From: Rotaria macrura | Lineage: Eukaryota; Rotifera; Eurotatoria; Philodinida; Philodinidae | Length of the DNA stretch: 64,000 nucleotides | NCBI GenBank assembly: GCA_900239685.1 | Contig: OENT01000401.1 | Span: 58,692 to 122,691, forward strand | Direction: 5' to 3' | Position numbers and translations under genes: made by a program | Part shown: positions 1-15,118 of the stretch, piece by piece | Numbering within the stretch: position 1 is the first letter of the stretch | Layout: each line of letters begins with the position of its first letter | Notes under the pieces: model-generated | The model's input: only the letters and a program-made list of their open reading frames with translations | Told to the model about the DNA's origin: nothing | The model's database searches: none

Positions 1-295
1 ATCCGGTAAGAAATGGTTGAGTTATCGAAAAAATTGTCATTTTTCACCAAACAATCCCTGAGGTGGGGTACAGGGATTTTTTTCAAAAAAAGCTTTTTTC
101 TCAGAATTATCCACAACTTATGTAAAGTGACTCAGTTTTTAACGCTGATTCCGAATCTGATATTAGTTTTGAACCAAATCGAGCTTTCTAAAAGAGCATC
201 GCCAAAAAAAGGTCTCGAAATAAACAAAAACTGCATCCCGAAACTAAATTGCCTAGATATGTTTCAGTTGGCCAGTAGCGTTGGGATTTACCAAA
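1..295 (+). repeat. Truncated copy of the ~550 bp interspersed repeat (copy 1)
   Basis: The window opens inside this repeat. The stretch closely matches the interior of the full-length copies at 21171-21720, 25718-26271 and 52510-53039, including the CCCTGAGGTGGGGTACAGGG core near position 55-80. Similarity fades after about position 295, so both ends are missing (the left end by the window edge). The apparent open frame here is repeat sequence, not a gene. Confidence 0.85.
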
Positions 296-366
296 TAACT
301 GGTTCTGTAGCTATTTAAAAGGACTATCGAAAGGTAAAAGCCGGAAGTCAATAGATATTAATATTG

Positions 367-729
367 ACCAAACCATCCCTGAGGGGTGGTACAGGGATTT
401 TTTCAAAAAAAACTTTTTCTCAGAATTATTCACAACGTATATAAATCGACTCGGCTTTTAACGCTGATTCCGAATCTGATATTAGTTTTGAACCAAATCG
501 CAGCTTTCTAACAAAACATTCGCTGCAAAAAGGTCTCAAATGCATAAAAACTGCATCTAGAAACAAAATTGCCAAGATATGTCTGAGATGATCAGTAGTT
601 TTGGAGTTTCCCAAAAAGGTTTACCAAGATACTTCATCCGTGCACACATTCTAGAATGACTGATTTGTCTCATTCACTTTTTGAAGTACACATAACTCTC
701 GGACATAAGCCCGAAGTTTTCACATTTAT
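367..729 (+). repeat. 5'-truncated copy of the ~550 bp repeat (copy 2)
   Basis: A second partial copy in the same orientation starts at the CCATCCCTGAGG core and runs to the family's right end (AAGTTTTCACATTTAT). It includes the right-hand palindrome CGGACATAAGCCCG. It lies about 70 bp after copy 1, so the two form a broken tandem pair. Confidence 0.85.
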
Positions 730-3700
730 ATACTATCAAATATGGAATCCGTATTTAAATCTGAAGATATTTTTTGCATTTTGTTTACTTCATATTGTGA
801 ATTGATTATGTTTTTTTTTGTTTTGTTTAGCATCTCGTGATCATCACTCATTCAACAGATAGTACTATGTTTAATCTCATTTTATTTTCGTCTACGTTTC
901 AAAAGCGGAAAAGCATAAAATTTTAGCAAATCATCGACTTGACAATCGTTCTGCGCAGATAATTATTAGTGTGTTTGTATTCCAGTGACTTTTCTTGCCT
1001 TGTTTTGTCTCGGTCTCTGAATTTGGTGCTTGTGTATACGCATTGATAAGGAATTCATTTTCTTTATTAACAATCACAACGAACTAAAACATTCGAAAGA
1101 AAAATTCCGTCTCCTAGTTTGCATTTTTGTCTCATGTCTTGCATTTGTTTTTCTTGTTTATATTACGTGTGAACATTCATTTTTTTTTGTGTTGATTTCC
1201 TGGTATTATTCTGTTTTTGTTTTTACTACTAATACTTGATTACAAAGAAAGTATTATTTTTTCGATGTATTCCAAACTGTGTTCTTGTTTTTTTTTGTTA
1301 TACAACGATGATAATTCGAGTGTTTTGTACAGTTGAAATTTCTATTTGTTTATTAGACATGTGAAGAAAAAGTAGTATTTCCAATCGCATTTTCCGTTTT
1401 ACTTCTTCTCACATGTGTATTGATAAATTCCACTCTGTTTTAGTCTTGTCTTAACTCAAAGAGCTTGTGTGCTAGTCTCGATTAAAAATTTTTCGCATTT
1501 CTTCCACGATATAAGCACAATAGCAGATTGTGTTTCATTCCGATGTGTTCTACAGTGGTGCTTACGCATTCTGCTACTATACTAGCCGTCAGCTTTTCTT
1601 TTTTTTTTTATTGTTTGTTTTTTTATTGTTATTATTGCCAATTGAACGATGAATCTCAGTATGTGTGCACTGATGGGTAACTGTGAAAAACGATGATGAC
1701 GACATTTGATAAGACCATATTTTCGAATCGAGTTATCTGTGTTCTTTCTCGTTGCTGTACAAAATAATTTTGTCTTCCTTTTACCCTGTGTGATGTTTTT
1801 TTCTGTTCGAAGTTATTCTCTTCACAAAAGAAAAACTTTTTTTTTTGATATGTGCACGTGTGCGTGCCAAGCCGTCCGGCTCAAAAAATAAAAATCTCAA
1901 TTTTTAACAGTTTAACATAGAAAGCATATTATTTTGTATTCAGTTGCATGGAATAGTAATCATTGTTGGCAAGCACATTTATGCTATCGAAAGTTTAGAA
2001 AAATAAATAAATCTATGAATTAAGGACAAGTTTTTCATTTCGAATGAAGTCAACAGTATTGAACAGAGAGAGTACGTATGTTGGGTCGAGAATTTTTGGC
2101 AACATAATTTATGTACATGAAATTTTTCTGATAGAATTAATAAATTCATTGAGAAAACACGAAATACTCTGCTCATGCGAAGCCTTGTTGTAATTTGTTG
2201 ACTAGATCAATAGACTTGTCATTGCAGACTTTCTAGTAGAGCTAACAGTTAATTATTACATTGTGAAGACATATATAAATAATTGTTGAGTTAAAATTGA
2301 ATCAATTCGAATAGAATTAAATAGTCGATCTACGTACTATTGCTTAAACAAAAACAATAAATTCTATTCAATGTCTTTGTTACAATTATGAAAACTGAAG
2401 CTTGAGAATGGGTGAATTATCTCACTTCGATGGCGAAACATGTTTCTGTTTTCTTCAATGCCAATCGTATCATCATATTTAATGAATAAACTGGATATGA
2501 TTATTCAACTGTTTATTAAAGATATTGTAGATAAAATGTTATTTTAAAACCATCATTAACAAAATTAATCATGCCGTCACGGGTAGAATGATTGTAGAGA
2601 ACGTAATTACATACAATCATTCTAATTATTCGTCACAATAACAGAAACGATTATCAGTGGAGATCAATCTATCAATAGTTACGATTGAGAAAAGTTATAT
2701 GCATTCCAATTGAACGATGAAATATGCGCAGTCCTACTGATTTTTGAATGTAGCTATTTTACGAAAAAGATCAATGAATTTTTCTTGATAAGAATAGTTA
2801 TCTTGGGAACATAAAAAGATTCTGATGTGATCTTTACCGACATGTGTACTATTAAACGATTTAGCAAGTGATATATATATGAGAGAAATCCCCTGTGATT
2901 AATCTTTCAAATGTCATTCATGTGCTGAGTTCTAGTGGTGTTTTTTTAAGCGTGTGACCTTGTACACTATTTCACCATTATTTTCATGTTTTTTGAGTTG
3001 GGCGTTATTCCTATGCTGAGTGTATTATATAGAAGCATGTCAGTTTTAGAGAGAGATCTATTTCAATGAATTCTAAATTAGAATGACTTGTATTCTAAGA
3101 AATGGAATACTGTTTTTCATAGATATTAAACAAAAGCAAACGAATTTAGATACAAATGATGAATATAACTTGAAAATCACGTCATGATTTTATCTAATAA
3201 TTCTATAAAACAAGTTAAACAAGAGAAAGTCCTATATTTGGTCAAAGTTTAAAAAGAAATACATTGAATTTCAAAACTAATTAAAAAGTGTAATTGAATT
3301 GTTGAAATGTTTTGTAAGCATCAATCGATCATGTACGATTATGAATAAAAGTGATTGATTCATCAACGAACCTTGTACAGTTAAATCATACCAATCTGAT
3401 TATTTTGCTCGAAGCATTTTAATCGTTATATTTGATAGGTTTACATCGAATATCCATTATTTATTATGATCAATATCGATCTTCATAAAGTGTATGTGAT
3501 ACTTTAATGATGCAAACCAAGTATCCATAGGTGTATGAACAATTTTACTTTCGCTCATAGCGTAGATTTCATCTAATACTGTACATCTCCACAATACAAA
3601 CGTATATATTGCTTTCATCAATCATGCAGTCATGCCGAAGATAACAGTGCTCATCATTTCTTTCGTTACATAACTATTTGAACAAGAATACTCTACCGTC

Positions 3701-3962
3701 TTTTTACTTTTTTGTGCAACAATAATATATATATATAAGTATCTAATTGATGAACTTCATATTTCTTCATTTCAAGAACCATAGCATTAATGTAACTATC
3801 GAATAAACGAATTTCTCTAACAACAACAGGCACAACTATTCATAGGAAGTAAATAGAAAGTAGAAAAATCCGCAGCGAACTAAATACATGGTTATTTCAT
3901 GTTTATTGAGAAAAGCTTCTTTTTTATTTGAAGACTTTTTATGAGTAGTTCATGTTTGGATG
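730..3962. other. Gene-free AT-rich stretch
   Basis: No open frame longer than about 70 codons shows family resemblance or plausible splice partners. The plus strand is T-rich between about 780 and 1900, which could be untranslated or intronic sequence of a gene outside the window. I see nothing else that can be supported. Confidence 0.5.
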
Positions 3963-3997
3963 CAGTGGTGGCGGAGCTAGTGAGACTTGAGTCTCAC

Positions 3998-4208
3998 CTA
4001 CCCAGGTCAATCAGAACGGATATCTGTTACGGACTGTTTAGTGGACGCAGTTATACGGAACGTAATATCATTAAAATAGGGCCGTATTTTCACAGTATAC
4101 GACCCTTTATTACTGTGCCCAGAAATAGTACCGTATACGGAGTCGTATACTGTGAAAATACGGCCCTATTTTAATGATGTTACGGTCCGTATCGTTCGGC
4201 CTGGGTAG
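3998..4208. repeat. Palindromic element nested in the hAT-like element
   Basis: The outer ends are CTACCCAGGTC and GGCCTGGGTAG. The inner arms at 4061-4103 and 4142-4184 are complementary over about 43 bases with a single mismatch and a 38-base loop. The left arm carries about 40 extra bases relative to the right. This looks like a foldback MITE. The short open frame across it (3941-4174) simply reads through the hairpin. Confidence 0.75.
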
Positions 4209-4397
4209 TTTTCAGTAGATGAGGGCTCAGCCTTACTTGATTTCGGATTAAATTTCTTTATTTTAAATTCTCAGGATTTGTTACCCTGAGCACCTTAATA
4301 CATCCGGATAAATATTTTTGCATATTTGCAAGTTATTGGGTGATTCACGAATCACTGATGTTTCTTTCTGTCCTGCGTTCTATTATCGTAATATCTC

Positions 4398-4419
4398 ATA
4401 TATATATATATATATATAA
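4398..4419. repeat. (TA)n microsatellite
   Basis: A run of alternating TA dinucleotides inside the hAT-like element. Confidence 0.9.
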
Positions 4420-5611
4420 GCTTTCTCTTCTATTCTTCTTTTGATGTTCTTCAGATATTTTTCTACTTTCTTCATGTTTTCTTACCGTGTGTTTAGCTTT
4501 TTTCGTCGTTCGTTTACATACAAATAATATTGATCTTTTTGATCAACCACTGCTCAAGAATCTATGTAATGGCTGATAAGCGTCCACTCATTCGTTCATT
4601 TTTCCTTTGCTATGTCAAGTGCAAGAATTTAGAATCGGAGTGACAAATAGTTCTTGTGCTAGTACTATTGATGCGTTTTGCGTAGAAATAAAAAGCATTC
4701 ATAGTGGACGATATCGATTGTGAAAGATTAAAAAAAGAATGTGCAATGGTTCCAGATTTCTTTCGAACAGTCATTGATGACAAAGAAATGGGAATAAAAA
4801 ATGATCGACGATCATTAATGTATTTAAGACAGAACCAATTGTAAAACCCAAGTGAATGAATCCCATACCGAATCCGATCGGATCCTACGATCCGATGAAA
4901 TCTTATGGGAATCTGCGTTGTGGAAACAGTAACGGATCCGACGGAAAATACCTATTTTCTTATTTGAGTACGAATTAGCATTTAAACCCAACAGTACAGG
5001 CCTGTCTGATCACACGATGAAATCCAATCGGATTCCGATAATAGGATTCGAATCAGGAATCGGATGAGATTTCGTCGGATAAGAGAAACTCCGATAGAAA
5101 CATGATCGAATGCTTGTCGGATCCAATGGTCGGAATGATTCTCCTGGGAAGCTATGTTTCATCAATTTAATCGACTTTTACGGCTTTAACTGACGGTCCC
5201 AGTGACCATTGCTACTCCAGAACGATCTTTCTTGGTGATGAACCGCATGCAGACAGGCTTGGGATCGACGATGACACAAACTCGTTTAAATGGGGTTTTT
5301 TTGACACATATACCAAGAGAAAACAGATGCTATTGACTTGAGAAGTCTTCGCTTAAATTTTGCATCAAAGAACCAACAGAGAAAATCATTTTTCCGTATA
5401 TTCTAATCATTTTTGTTATATGTTAACCATTTTGATATCTACTCACCCCACGGAAAAAAATTCGCTGATAAAACGCGGTTTTCCTCTTCAATTTTCTCCG
5501 TGGGAGGTGCCATAAAAAGAAGAATTATAGTGCGTTTGATATTTTGATTAAATTCAACGACAAAAAATAGTTTTGAGCCTCACCTAGTTCCAAAACGCTC
5601 CGCCACCCCTG

Positions 5612-6063
5612 TTCAGATTCGTTCACCTAAAAGAAATAAAACAATAAGCTGGCGAAGAGCCGCATCGTTTTCTTTGAAAACTCCAATCTCGGTGAATACT
5701 GTTGCGTCTCGGTAAGTAATAATGATTGTCTAATTTCATAAATCAAGGGAAATAAAAAACACTTTTTGGGATTGTAGATTAATGTACATATGTGATTAAA
5801 AAATAGAGTCATTGCTTAGCGACATCTTTAATCAAGTAACTGTAGGAAACATGACATAAAAGCAGGTAAACATATTTTACAGTTTTCGAAACGATATAGA
5901 ATTAATAGAATAAATTCCTAAATTTTGGTGGTACCCTTGAACGATCGAAGAGGTTGTTTTGGCTCCAAAGAAAACATGGCTAGATGAATGTGTGACATTT
6001 AAACGGGCATCTTAGAGGTACCCATCTGTTACTCACCTTTCTTTTTTACCTTTGCAAGTAAAG
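5612..6063. other. Spacer upstream of TFDP
   Basis: AT-rich sequence between the hAT-like element and the TFDP start codon. It should contain the TFDP promoter and 5' UTR. No core promoter motif stands out. Confidence 0.4.
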
Positions 6064-9000
6064 ATGTCATCGGTTGAAGTTCCTACAATCGCATCTACTT
6101 CCACTACCGTTTGTTGTTTTTCGGATTCGCATAATTGAAATAGAAAATAGCTCAAATATACATCATTTATTTTTAGGAGCGGCTATCCGCTATTCCCATT
6201 CGACCACGAGGTAATTATTTTAACTTGCACACTATCCTAGTAAAAATCTTCATATTATTTAGTTTTTCATATTGTTTCACCTTTAACCGGTTCAAAAGCA
6301 ACAATTATTACTACTGATACATCATCATCACCAAATCATGCACCGGTACTCATTCAAGCAGCACAACGAATCGTACGTAGAGCCATTCTTTCTTTCGCGT
6401 GTATATGTCATCTTTTTCATTGTATAGAATCGTTCTTCCGTGGGTCAAACTTCAAATCCACGTAAACGTGTCTATCCATTTACTCAAGAAACAGATACGA
6501 ATGCATAGTACAGAATTTTTCTCTACACGAAATTTGAATATGTTTTTTTTTTTTATTTTTCTCTTCACTTCATTTCTAGTCTATCAACATTAGCTGCTCA
6601 TCGACATCGTGAACGTTTATCGAAGGGTTTAAGATATTTTTCAAAGAAAGTTTGTAATAAAGTTCAAGCAAAAAAAATTACATCCTACAATGAAGTTGCT
6701 ACAGAACTGGTTGGTGAATATACAATTGAAGAAAAACGAAATTTACAATTACCAGAAAATGAATTAGTATGTTCGGAGAAAAAAAATGTAAAAGGAAAGA
6801 AGATCTTCTTTTTTAAATTCTTCTTATGACTAGGCTTATGAACAAAAGAATATTCGTCGACGAGTTTATGATGCCATCAATGTTCTTCTAGCCATGAATA
6901 TTATAACAAAAGATAAAAAAGATATACGTTGGGTTGGTTTTCCGGTTAATGCACTGTTCGAATGTGAACTTATCGATGTAAATATTTTGACTTTGCAAAA
7001 AAACAGACCGTAGAGTCAATTTATTCAATGTAAATATTTTTTTATAGAAAAAAACAATTGAAATCAAACAAACTATTCGAGAAAAAGTTCAACTAGTTCA
7101 AGATGCTTTATTAAAAGTAAATAGAATTAAATTTACTTCAATCATAACAATTTATCCAAGTGATATCCAACGAGTTTGTGAGCAACTAACAAACACAACC
7201 GGGATAGTTTTTTACCAGTTCATCTTACATATGTATCTTTTCCCCTTGAATGTAGATAGAAGGTAATTTGTGATTCAAAAATTATAATTGACATTAGCAC
7301 TAGACACGATCATCGATTCTTTCCATGTCTGTTTTCATCGTTACTTTTCTAATGAGTTTCCCGACGGATATCTTCATAAGTAAAATAAGAATGAGTTATT
7401 TTCGTATATTTTTCATGATTTTGAAATAGTAATAGGTGATGAAAGAATGTTGAATACTTAAGCTCTGTGATGTTTACTTTGAAAGACAACGAATTAAATA
7501 TGTCAATAATAGGTTGTCTGAATAAATCAATTTTCATTTTAAAACTTTGTATGAGAGATATTCGTAATTGGATCAATCTATCGAGTTAGTTTTAATTAAT
7601 ATATGTATGAGTTTCTCCTGTGACATTATTAAGTATTTGAAATTCGCTCACCTTCAAAAAATGAATGTCATAAATAGTTAAAGTTTGTCTAAGCAATTCA
7701 TCGAACATTCAATGTTGAGAGTCGGTATTTAAACATAAAAATAGATTATCAATACAAGTGACTGGCATTTTCTCGGAGTTTATAATATTTTTATCCATGA
7801 TGCTTTCGAATTTTCGGAAAAAACAAAGACTCATCCATCACAGATAGAGAACAAATCAGGCAGGCAGTTGACCTTGTATTTATATGTTTCGCGTGTCAAA
7901 ACATTATCAGTAGTTCATGGCTCAAAACGCTAATTAATAAACTATTTATACATCACGAATCAAACAGGAAAACAAGCCTTAATTTTTTGGATGATGGAAA
8001 TTGACTGATAAGATTTATTATACTAATTTTCTGATTCCTTAGCTACTAGGAACGACTAATTGTACTCAATAGAGTAAAATTGACGAAACTCAATTAGACT
8101 TAATTGTATTTGTTATCGTGGTATGTATTTTTCTTCAGTTAATAGCTTTACGTAATTTGATACGACGTAATGAACAACGTCGAGAAATGATGAGTATGAA
8201 TAATATGTGTTTGTTACCTTTCTTTGCGTTTGGAACATCGAATGGTGTTTCGATTGAAAGTTCATTTTCCAGAGATGGGTAAGATAAAAGATATGATTTA
8301 TGTTGAAAAATTCAATTAAACCATTTTCTTTCTATTAGTCGAGATACAATTGTAACATTCGATCGTCGCGTAAAAATCGCTCATGAAACTGAATGTTTAC
8401 ATAGACTTGGTTTATCAAAAGAACTTCGCGGTGGTTTCAAATATCAGCATAGTATCGAACAAGCACGTGCTCTTTTGCCAGAAGCATTTTGGGATTTTGC
8501 CACGGGTTCGTATTCTATTTATTGATACGAAAGAGAACATCATTGCAAGTTTCGTTCTCATAGAAATGGCAATGTCTGGTTCGTTAAAAACATTATTCGA
8601 AACGCGAACAACATCATCCAATGTTAAAAATCGAACAACAACAACACCCGTTGTTTTTGTTCCACCATCTTATTTTAAAGTCGATGGTAAGATTCTGTTT
8701 TCAATTTATAAAGCACAGAAGAACATGATGTTCTATCAATAGATATGTTCATATAAAAAAAAACTGAATATTGATTTTCAAGCAAATCTCAATTACAATA
8801 GTTTAAATTTTCACATAAGTTGTAATACAATCGAGTCGATCAACGAGAAAAATCACGTTTTCTCTTTTCCGATAACTTCATTTTAATAGCACTCATCTCT
8901 TGTTACTCCCCATAGATATAAGATAGTTTTCATGGAAAGATTCGATTCATATCTCATCTAGATATATGCATATATCTAAAGCACAATAAGAAGACGAGTA

Positions 9001-9467
9001 TGCCGAGATTTTACTTCTTGTAGAAAATAGAAGTCTATGCTCATTAACTCTAAGGAGAATCGGAATGAATTCTTTCTTTCTTTCTTTCTAAAGTACTATT
9101 TATATATCTCAAGAGATTTTCTCTTCAATTATCACCCATATTCACATGCTATCACACTCTTTACGTTGAATATTCGATGTTTGAAATACCTTGATCGACA
9201 TCGTACTATGTAGATTCTTGTGTTTCGTTTTTCATACAAAAAAAAAAAGATTTTTGTAATTAAGAAAAAATCTTCAAATTGTCATTGTCAACAAAACGAA
9301 GTAGTTTTACATATGAACATATAATTGAATTTGCATGTTTATTGTCAAATTTAGACGAACCACAAGATGTTGAATATGAAGAAGAAGTATTCGAAGAAGA
9401 CGATGATGTTCTGTCTATATCAAGTGATGATGACGAAATAATTCAAACAACTTCACCTACGTGTTAA
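6064..9467 (+). CDS. TFDP1: Transcription factor DP (E2F dimerisation partner)
   Basis: Eleven exons join in frame to 433 aa: 6064-6108, 6177-6210, 6263-6372, 6428-6507, 6580-6766, 6834-6977, 7048-7116, 8139-8278, 8339-8505, 8564-8686, 9265-9467. Residues ~100-200 form the winged-helix DNA-binding domain, including [25 protein letters not shown] and the recognition helix motif [13 protein letters not shown]. The dimerisation and marked-box region follows ([11 protein letters not shown], then [12 protein letters not shown]), and the tail is acidic as in vertebrate DP proteins. The exon 9/10 junction recreates the TEMA motif of human DP1, which supports a GTTCGT donor at 8506. DP proteins bind E2F and control S-phase genes in the nucleus. 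Intron 7 (7117-8138) is unusually long at 1.0 kb. The first four exons (N-terminal ~90 aa) rest on splice phase alone. The gene converges on the cholinesterase. Confidence 0.93.
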
Positions 9468-9712
9468 TGTAATTCTTCTTAAATGTATGTTTTTGTTTTT
9501 CTTGTTCGATTTTTCTTTCTGTTTTCAATACTATATTTGTCATAACATATTTCGATTTATTAAAGAAATGACGAGAAGATGAAGAAAATTAAAATTTAGG
9601 GAAAAGCAGCACAGACAGAAATGATATGTGGATGAGTCTCAATTTTCTTCCTTCGTTGTTGCTATTCTTTTAATCGATTGATTTTCTTGTTCGTTTATCT
9701 TTTTGTTGTATT

Positions 9713-9718
9713 AATAAA
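9713..9718 (+). terminator. Poly(A) signal candidate for TFDP
   Basis: AATAAA about 245 bases after the TFDP stop, within TTAATAAATAAATT. Confidence 0.5.
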
Positions 9719-9801
9719 TAAATTATTTCATTTCTATGATAATTAAGAAAATAATTAAAATGATAAAAAATGAATTTGATGTCAATGAACATGAAGATTT
9801 T

Positions 9802-11989
<2,188 letters not shown>

Positions 11990-14900
11990 CGATATTTCTA
12001 AGCATATCGTTAGCTGACGTATGTCGTCGTTCTGTTCGAAAACGAATCATTGAACGACAATTGCATCGACGCTTGAATTCACATTTATATTGATATTAAG
12101 TGTTAATAATGAAATATAATGATAGAATTGATTCTAATGAAATAATATGATCAGAAAATAATCCTGACAAATTTGTTTGTCGATTATGTCGTCGAGTTTT
12201 TCCTAATAAATAAGTATGATAACATTTAATATACATCGACATAGAGATCGATGAGCACACATCAATGATGTATTGCAATGTCGAATCTAACAAGACTGAT
12301 GATTGTAACTGAAATAATCTCTAATCGATGCTATTGTCTTGACGCGCTCTCTCGTCAACAATGTTAATGTCTTAACCAATATTGGCACTTCGCCCTAGAG
12401 AGAAAATGAAAAGTTCTTTTCTTTATAATGTAACTAAGTAAACGTGAAATTAAATAATTTATGTGGCCTAATTACATCATGCATCTATATATCTAGAGGA
12501 GAAAAACGAGAAAAAGAAAACAGTTTTCCCAACTGTGCGCAGAAGATCATTCTTGTGGAAAATATTCGAATATGTGTGCTCAATCTAGTGATAGGAAAAC
12601 GTTGGCAAGGAGGGAGAAAGTCAATGTTAAGACGGTAGCAGTAACAATAGTAGCAAAAAAAAAATAACGGACGAGAAAGCGGAATTGAATGAGAGTGGCT
12701 CTTTCCGTTGATGATAAGAGCAAATAACAAGAGACTTCATAACTAGATCTTTATTCTTTTTTTTTCTTCTTTTTATAAGCGTTCCTACTTATGTTCAGAT
12801 ATGCATCGACAATATTTAAATACATGATTCTATGATTGACGAAAGCTATGGCAGATATTTTTCAATTATAATAAAAGACGAGAGAAAAAAAATTGATGAT
12901 TAGGTGATATCTGTTTGTTATTTTTCTTTTTGTATGTTTCCTGCTAAATTGTCAACATGTAAAAATCATCTAGAGAGAAGGCTATAATCACTCTGTCACC
13001 ACCATCATCATCATCATCATCATCATCAATTCTGATTTTTCTTTCTTTCTTTCTTATCATTGATACAATAGATTTTATCTTGACTAACATTCATGTAGAT
13101 CATATTCTCATTGCTGACAATCGGATGATGATATTTCCTTTTCGAAGCGAAACTTTTCCCTTTTTCTCTCACTCGGTCTATCGTTGTTGTCGTTTCTTTT
13201 TTTTCCTAGTTGATTGCCTATCTCGTCGTTTCTCGTGTGATTTTTCCCTATACTTGCATCGATTCTCTAGGCAACTCGTTTTACCATACAGTGCTATTGA
13301 AAAAAAAACCGACGCTTCAATTTGTCTTTCTGTACTTATTATTGATCGGCACATCCTTAAAAAAATACAAGAAGATCTAATACGACCGAATGAATATGCC
13401 AAACGAAATAAGCACAATTAAATAGTCATTGTCGCATATACGGTAATCAGAAAAATGTTAGGCACATCAAAGCGTTTTTTTTTTCTTCTGAATCAACATC
13501 TTGACATTCTTCAAGTATGAGAAAAATTGATCCGAAAAAGACTTCTTGATAAGAACAGAAACTATTAGGAAAATTCTTATAGTCAACGTTACCACAGATC
13601 GACACACGAACGACATTGATAAACTTGAAGAAGACAAGAAAGCCATTTTTATATGCATATTTGCTAACTAACAGAGTGCAAATGATGACTCGAAAAACAA
13701 TATATATAAGACGATCTTCCGATAGTTGTAGATCATGCTTATTCTTGGTCCAAGGACAATCTTTAAAAAAAAATAAGGAAAACAATCGAACAAGATAAAA
13801 ATAGTATGTAGTTTTGTTCTTAGACTCGATTCTATATATTTACATTTTGTTTTTCTATCTTTTGATGTGTCTGATCGATAGATGACTTTTTTTCTTCTCA
13901 GTAAGCTTAAACATATTAATCGTCTTGATTCTATGTTCACAATACACGAGAGACATAATCAATTCCATATATGAATATGTGTGTCTCTCTATGATTGAAT
14001 TTGCAGATTCATTGAATGTTAATAATTGTCTATTTAGAGCAAAAAAATATTACATATATATATTATTGAAAATTAAATTTAAGTTGATATGTTCTATGTT
14101 TCATATCCGTGTATAAGACTAGGATTCATTATAGAATGTTTACACATAATATGGATATATGAATAATAAATGATTGAAAATGTTCATATGAACCTCTTGG
14201 TTTAAATAGATTTTTAGCGTGACACTAAATGAGATAAGTTGACTTGAGGCGATGCATTCATCAAACAAAATAAGCCTAAGTAAGATTTTTTTTTTCTCGA
14301 CAGATATGAATAAACTAATCTTTTTTTCAATTAGGCATCCACAGTGATCGGAAAGAACAACATTGCAATCGAATACTCTCAATCAATATTTATATATTTC
14401 ACTCGTAAAGAAAAAACAAAACGCATGCGTTCTAGGTCGTACCAGTCAACTCGATTGTAGATTGCATCTGTCAGAAATAGTATACTTAATGTCGACGCTA
14501 CATTTACAACTAAAATTAATTGAAAACAACATATGATCAAGTGACTGAACGGAAATAAATATTGTTGATTTTCTTTTTTCATAAATGTACTTTGTATTAT
14601 GTACACACACACACACGTATTGGCAAAGAAATTGAATAGAATGTCTTGGCAAAAGTGCAAATGTTACAGTGTGAGATCAAATGCAAAAATTTCGTTGGAA
14701 AAAAAATAGAAGAATATAGAAATGCTTGTTGCGACCTTGTTTTTCTCTATTTAACTTACAACTATTGTGTGTGTACATTCACATGTTCCCTTAGGCATAG
14801 GACAAAAACAAGCAAAAACATTTCATTTCGAAAAATTTCAATTCATTAAAAAGAGAAAAAGAAAAGTAACTGACGTCTATTACATCATTGACCATTCAAA

Positions 14901-15106
14901 AGCAAAAACAAAACTATTTTCTATCAATGTAATTCACATATACTTTGAAGATGATCGATATATTTGTTGAATTATCTTTTCTAGTAAAATTGAACAGACA
15001 AACAGTAGAATTACGAGAAAAACGAAAAACATTCTTTTCTCATATTAACATCATTTTAAATCAATAACAAACAGTGACAAAACAAAAATACTAACTAAAT
15101 ACACAA
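11990..15106. other. Intergenic, no gene seen
   Basis: Three kilobases between the cholinesterase start and the next gene. Frames up to 113 codons occur, but they are low-complexity (Phe/Lys-rich) and lack family features. A CAT trinucleotide run lies at about 12998-13028. The promoters of the two flanking divergent genes should be in here. Confidence 0.5.
12998..13028. repeat. (CAT)n microsatellite
   Basis: About ten nearly perfect CAT repeats in intergenic DNA. Confidence 0.9.
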
Positions 15107-15118
15107 TTGTTCGATGCT

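Larger units (their letters stand above)
3963..5611. mobile_element. hAT-like non-autonomous DNA element
   Basis: The ends are imperfect inverted repeats: CAGTGGTGGCGGAGC at 3963-3977 and its near complement GCTCCGCCACCCCTG at 5597-5611. CAGNGGTGGC is the typical terminus of hAT transposons. The 8 bases on each side (TTTGGATG and TTCAGATT) match at 5 of 8 positions, as a decayed 8-bp target duplication would. The ~1650 bp interior has no transposase-like frame, so the element is non-autonomous or decayed. It holds nested palindromes at 3998-4208, about 4863-5152 and 5443-5512. Confidence 0.55.

Noticed and set aside
3941-4174. 77-codon ORF
   Set aside because: It reads through the hAT terminus and an almost perfect hairpin; coding is a by-product of the palindrome.
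5030-5060. tRNA-like GATTCGAATC box
   Set aside because: It belongs to the ATCCGAT-rich palindromic segment; no acceptor or anticodon arms can be drawn.
8383-8742. 119-codon plus-strand frame as a separate gene
   Set aside because: It mixes intron and out-of-frame pieces; the region is covered by TFDP exons 9 and 10, whose splice phases and human DP1-like TEMA junction are consistent.
9279-9467. Small acidic protein gene
   Set aside because: It joins in phase to TFDP exon 10 and matches the acidic C-terminal tail expected of DP proteins, so it is the last exon.
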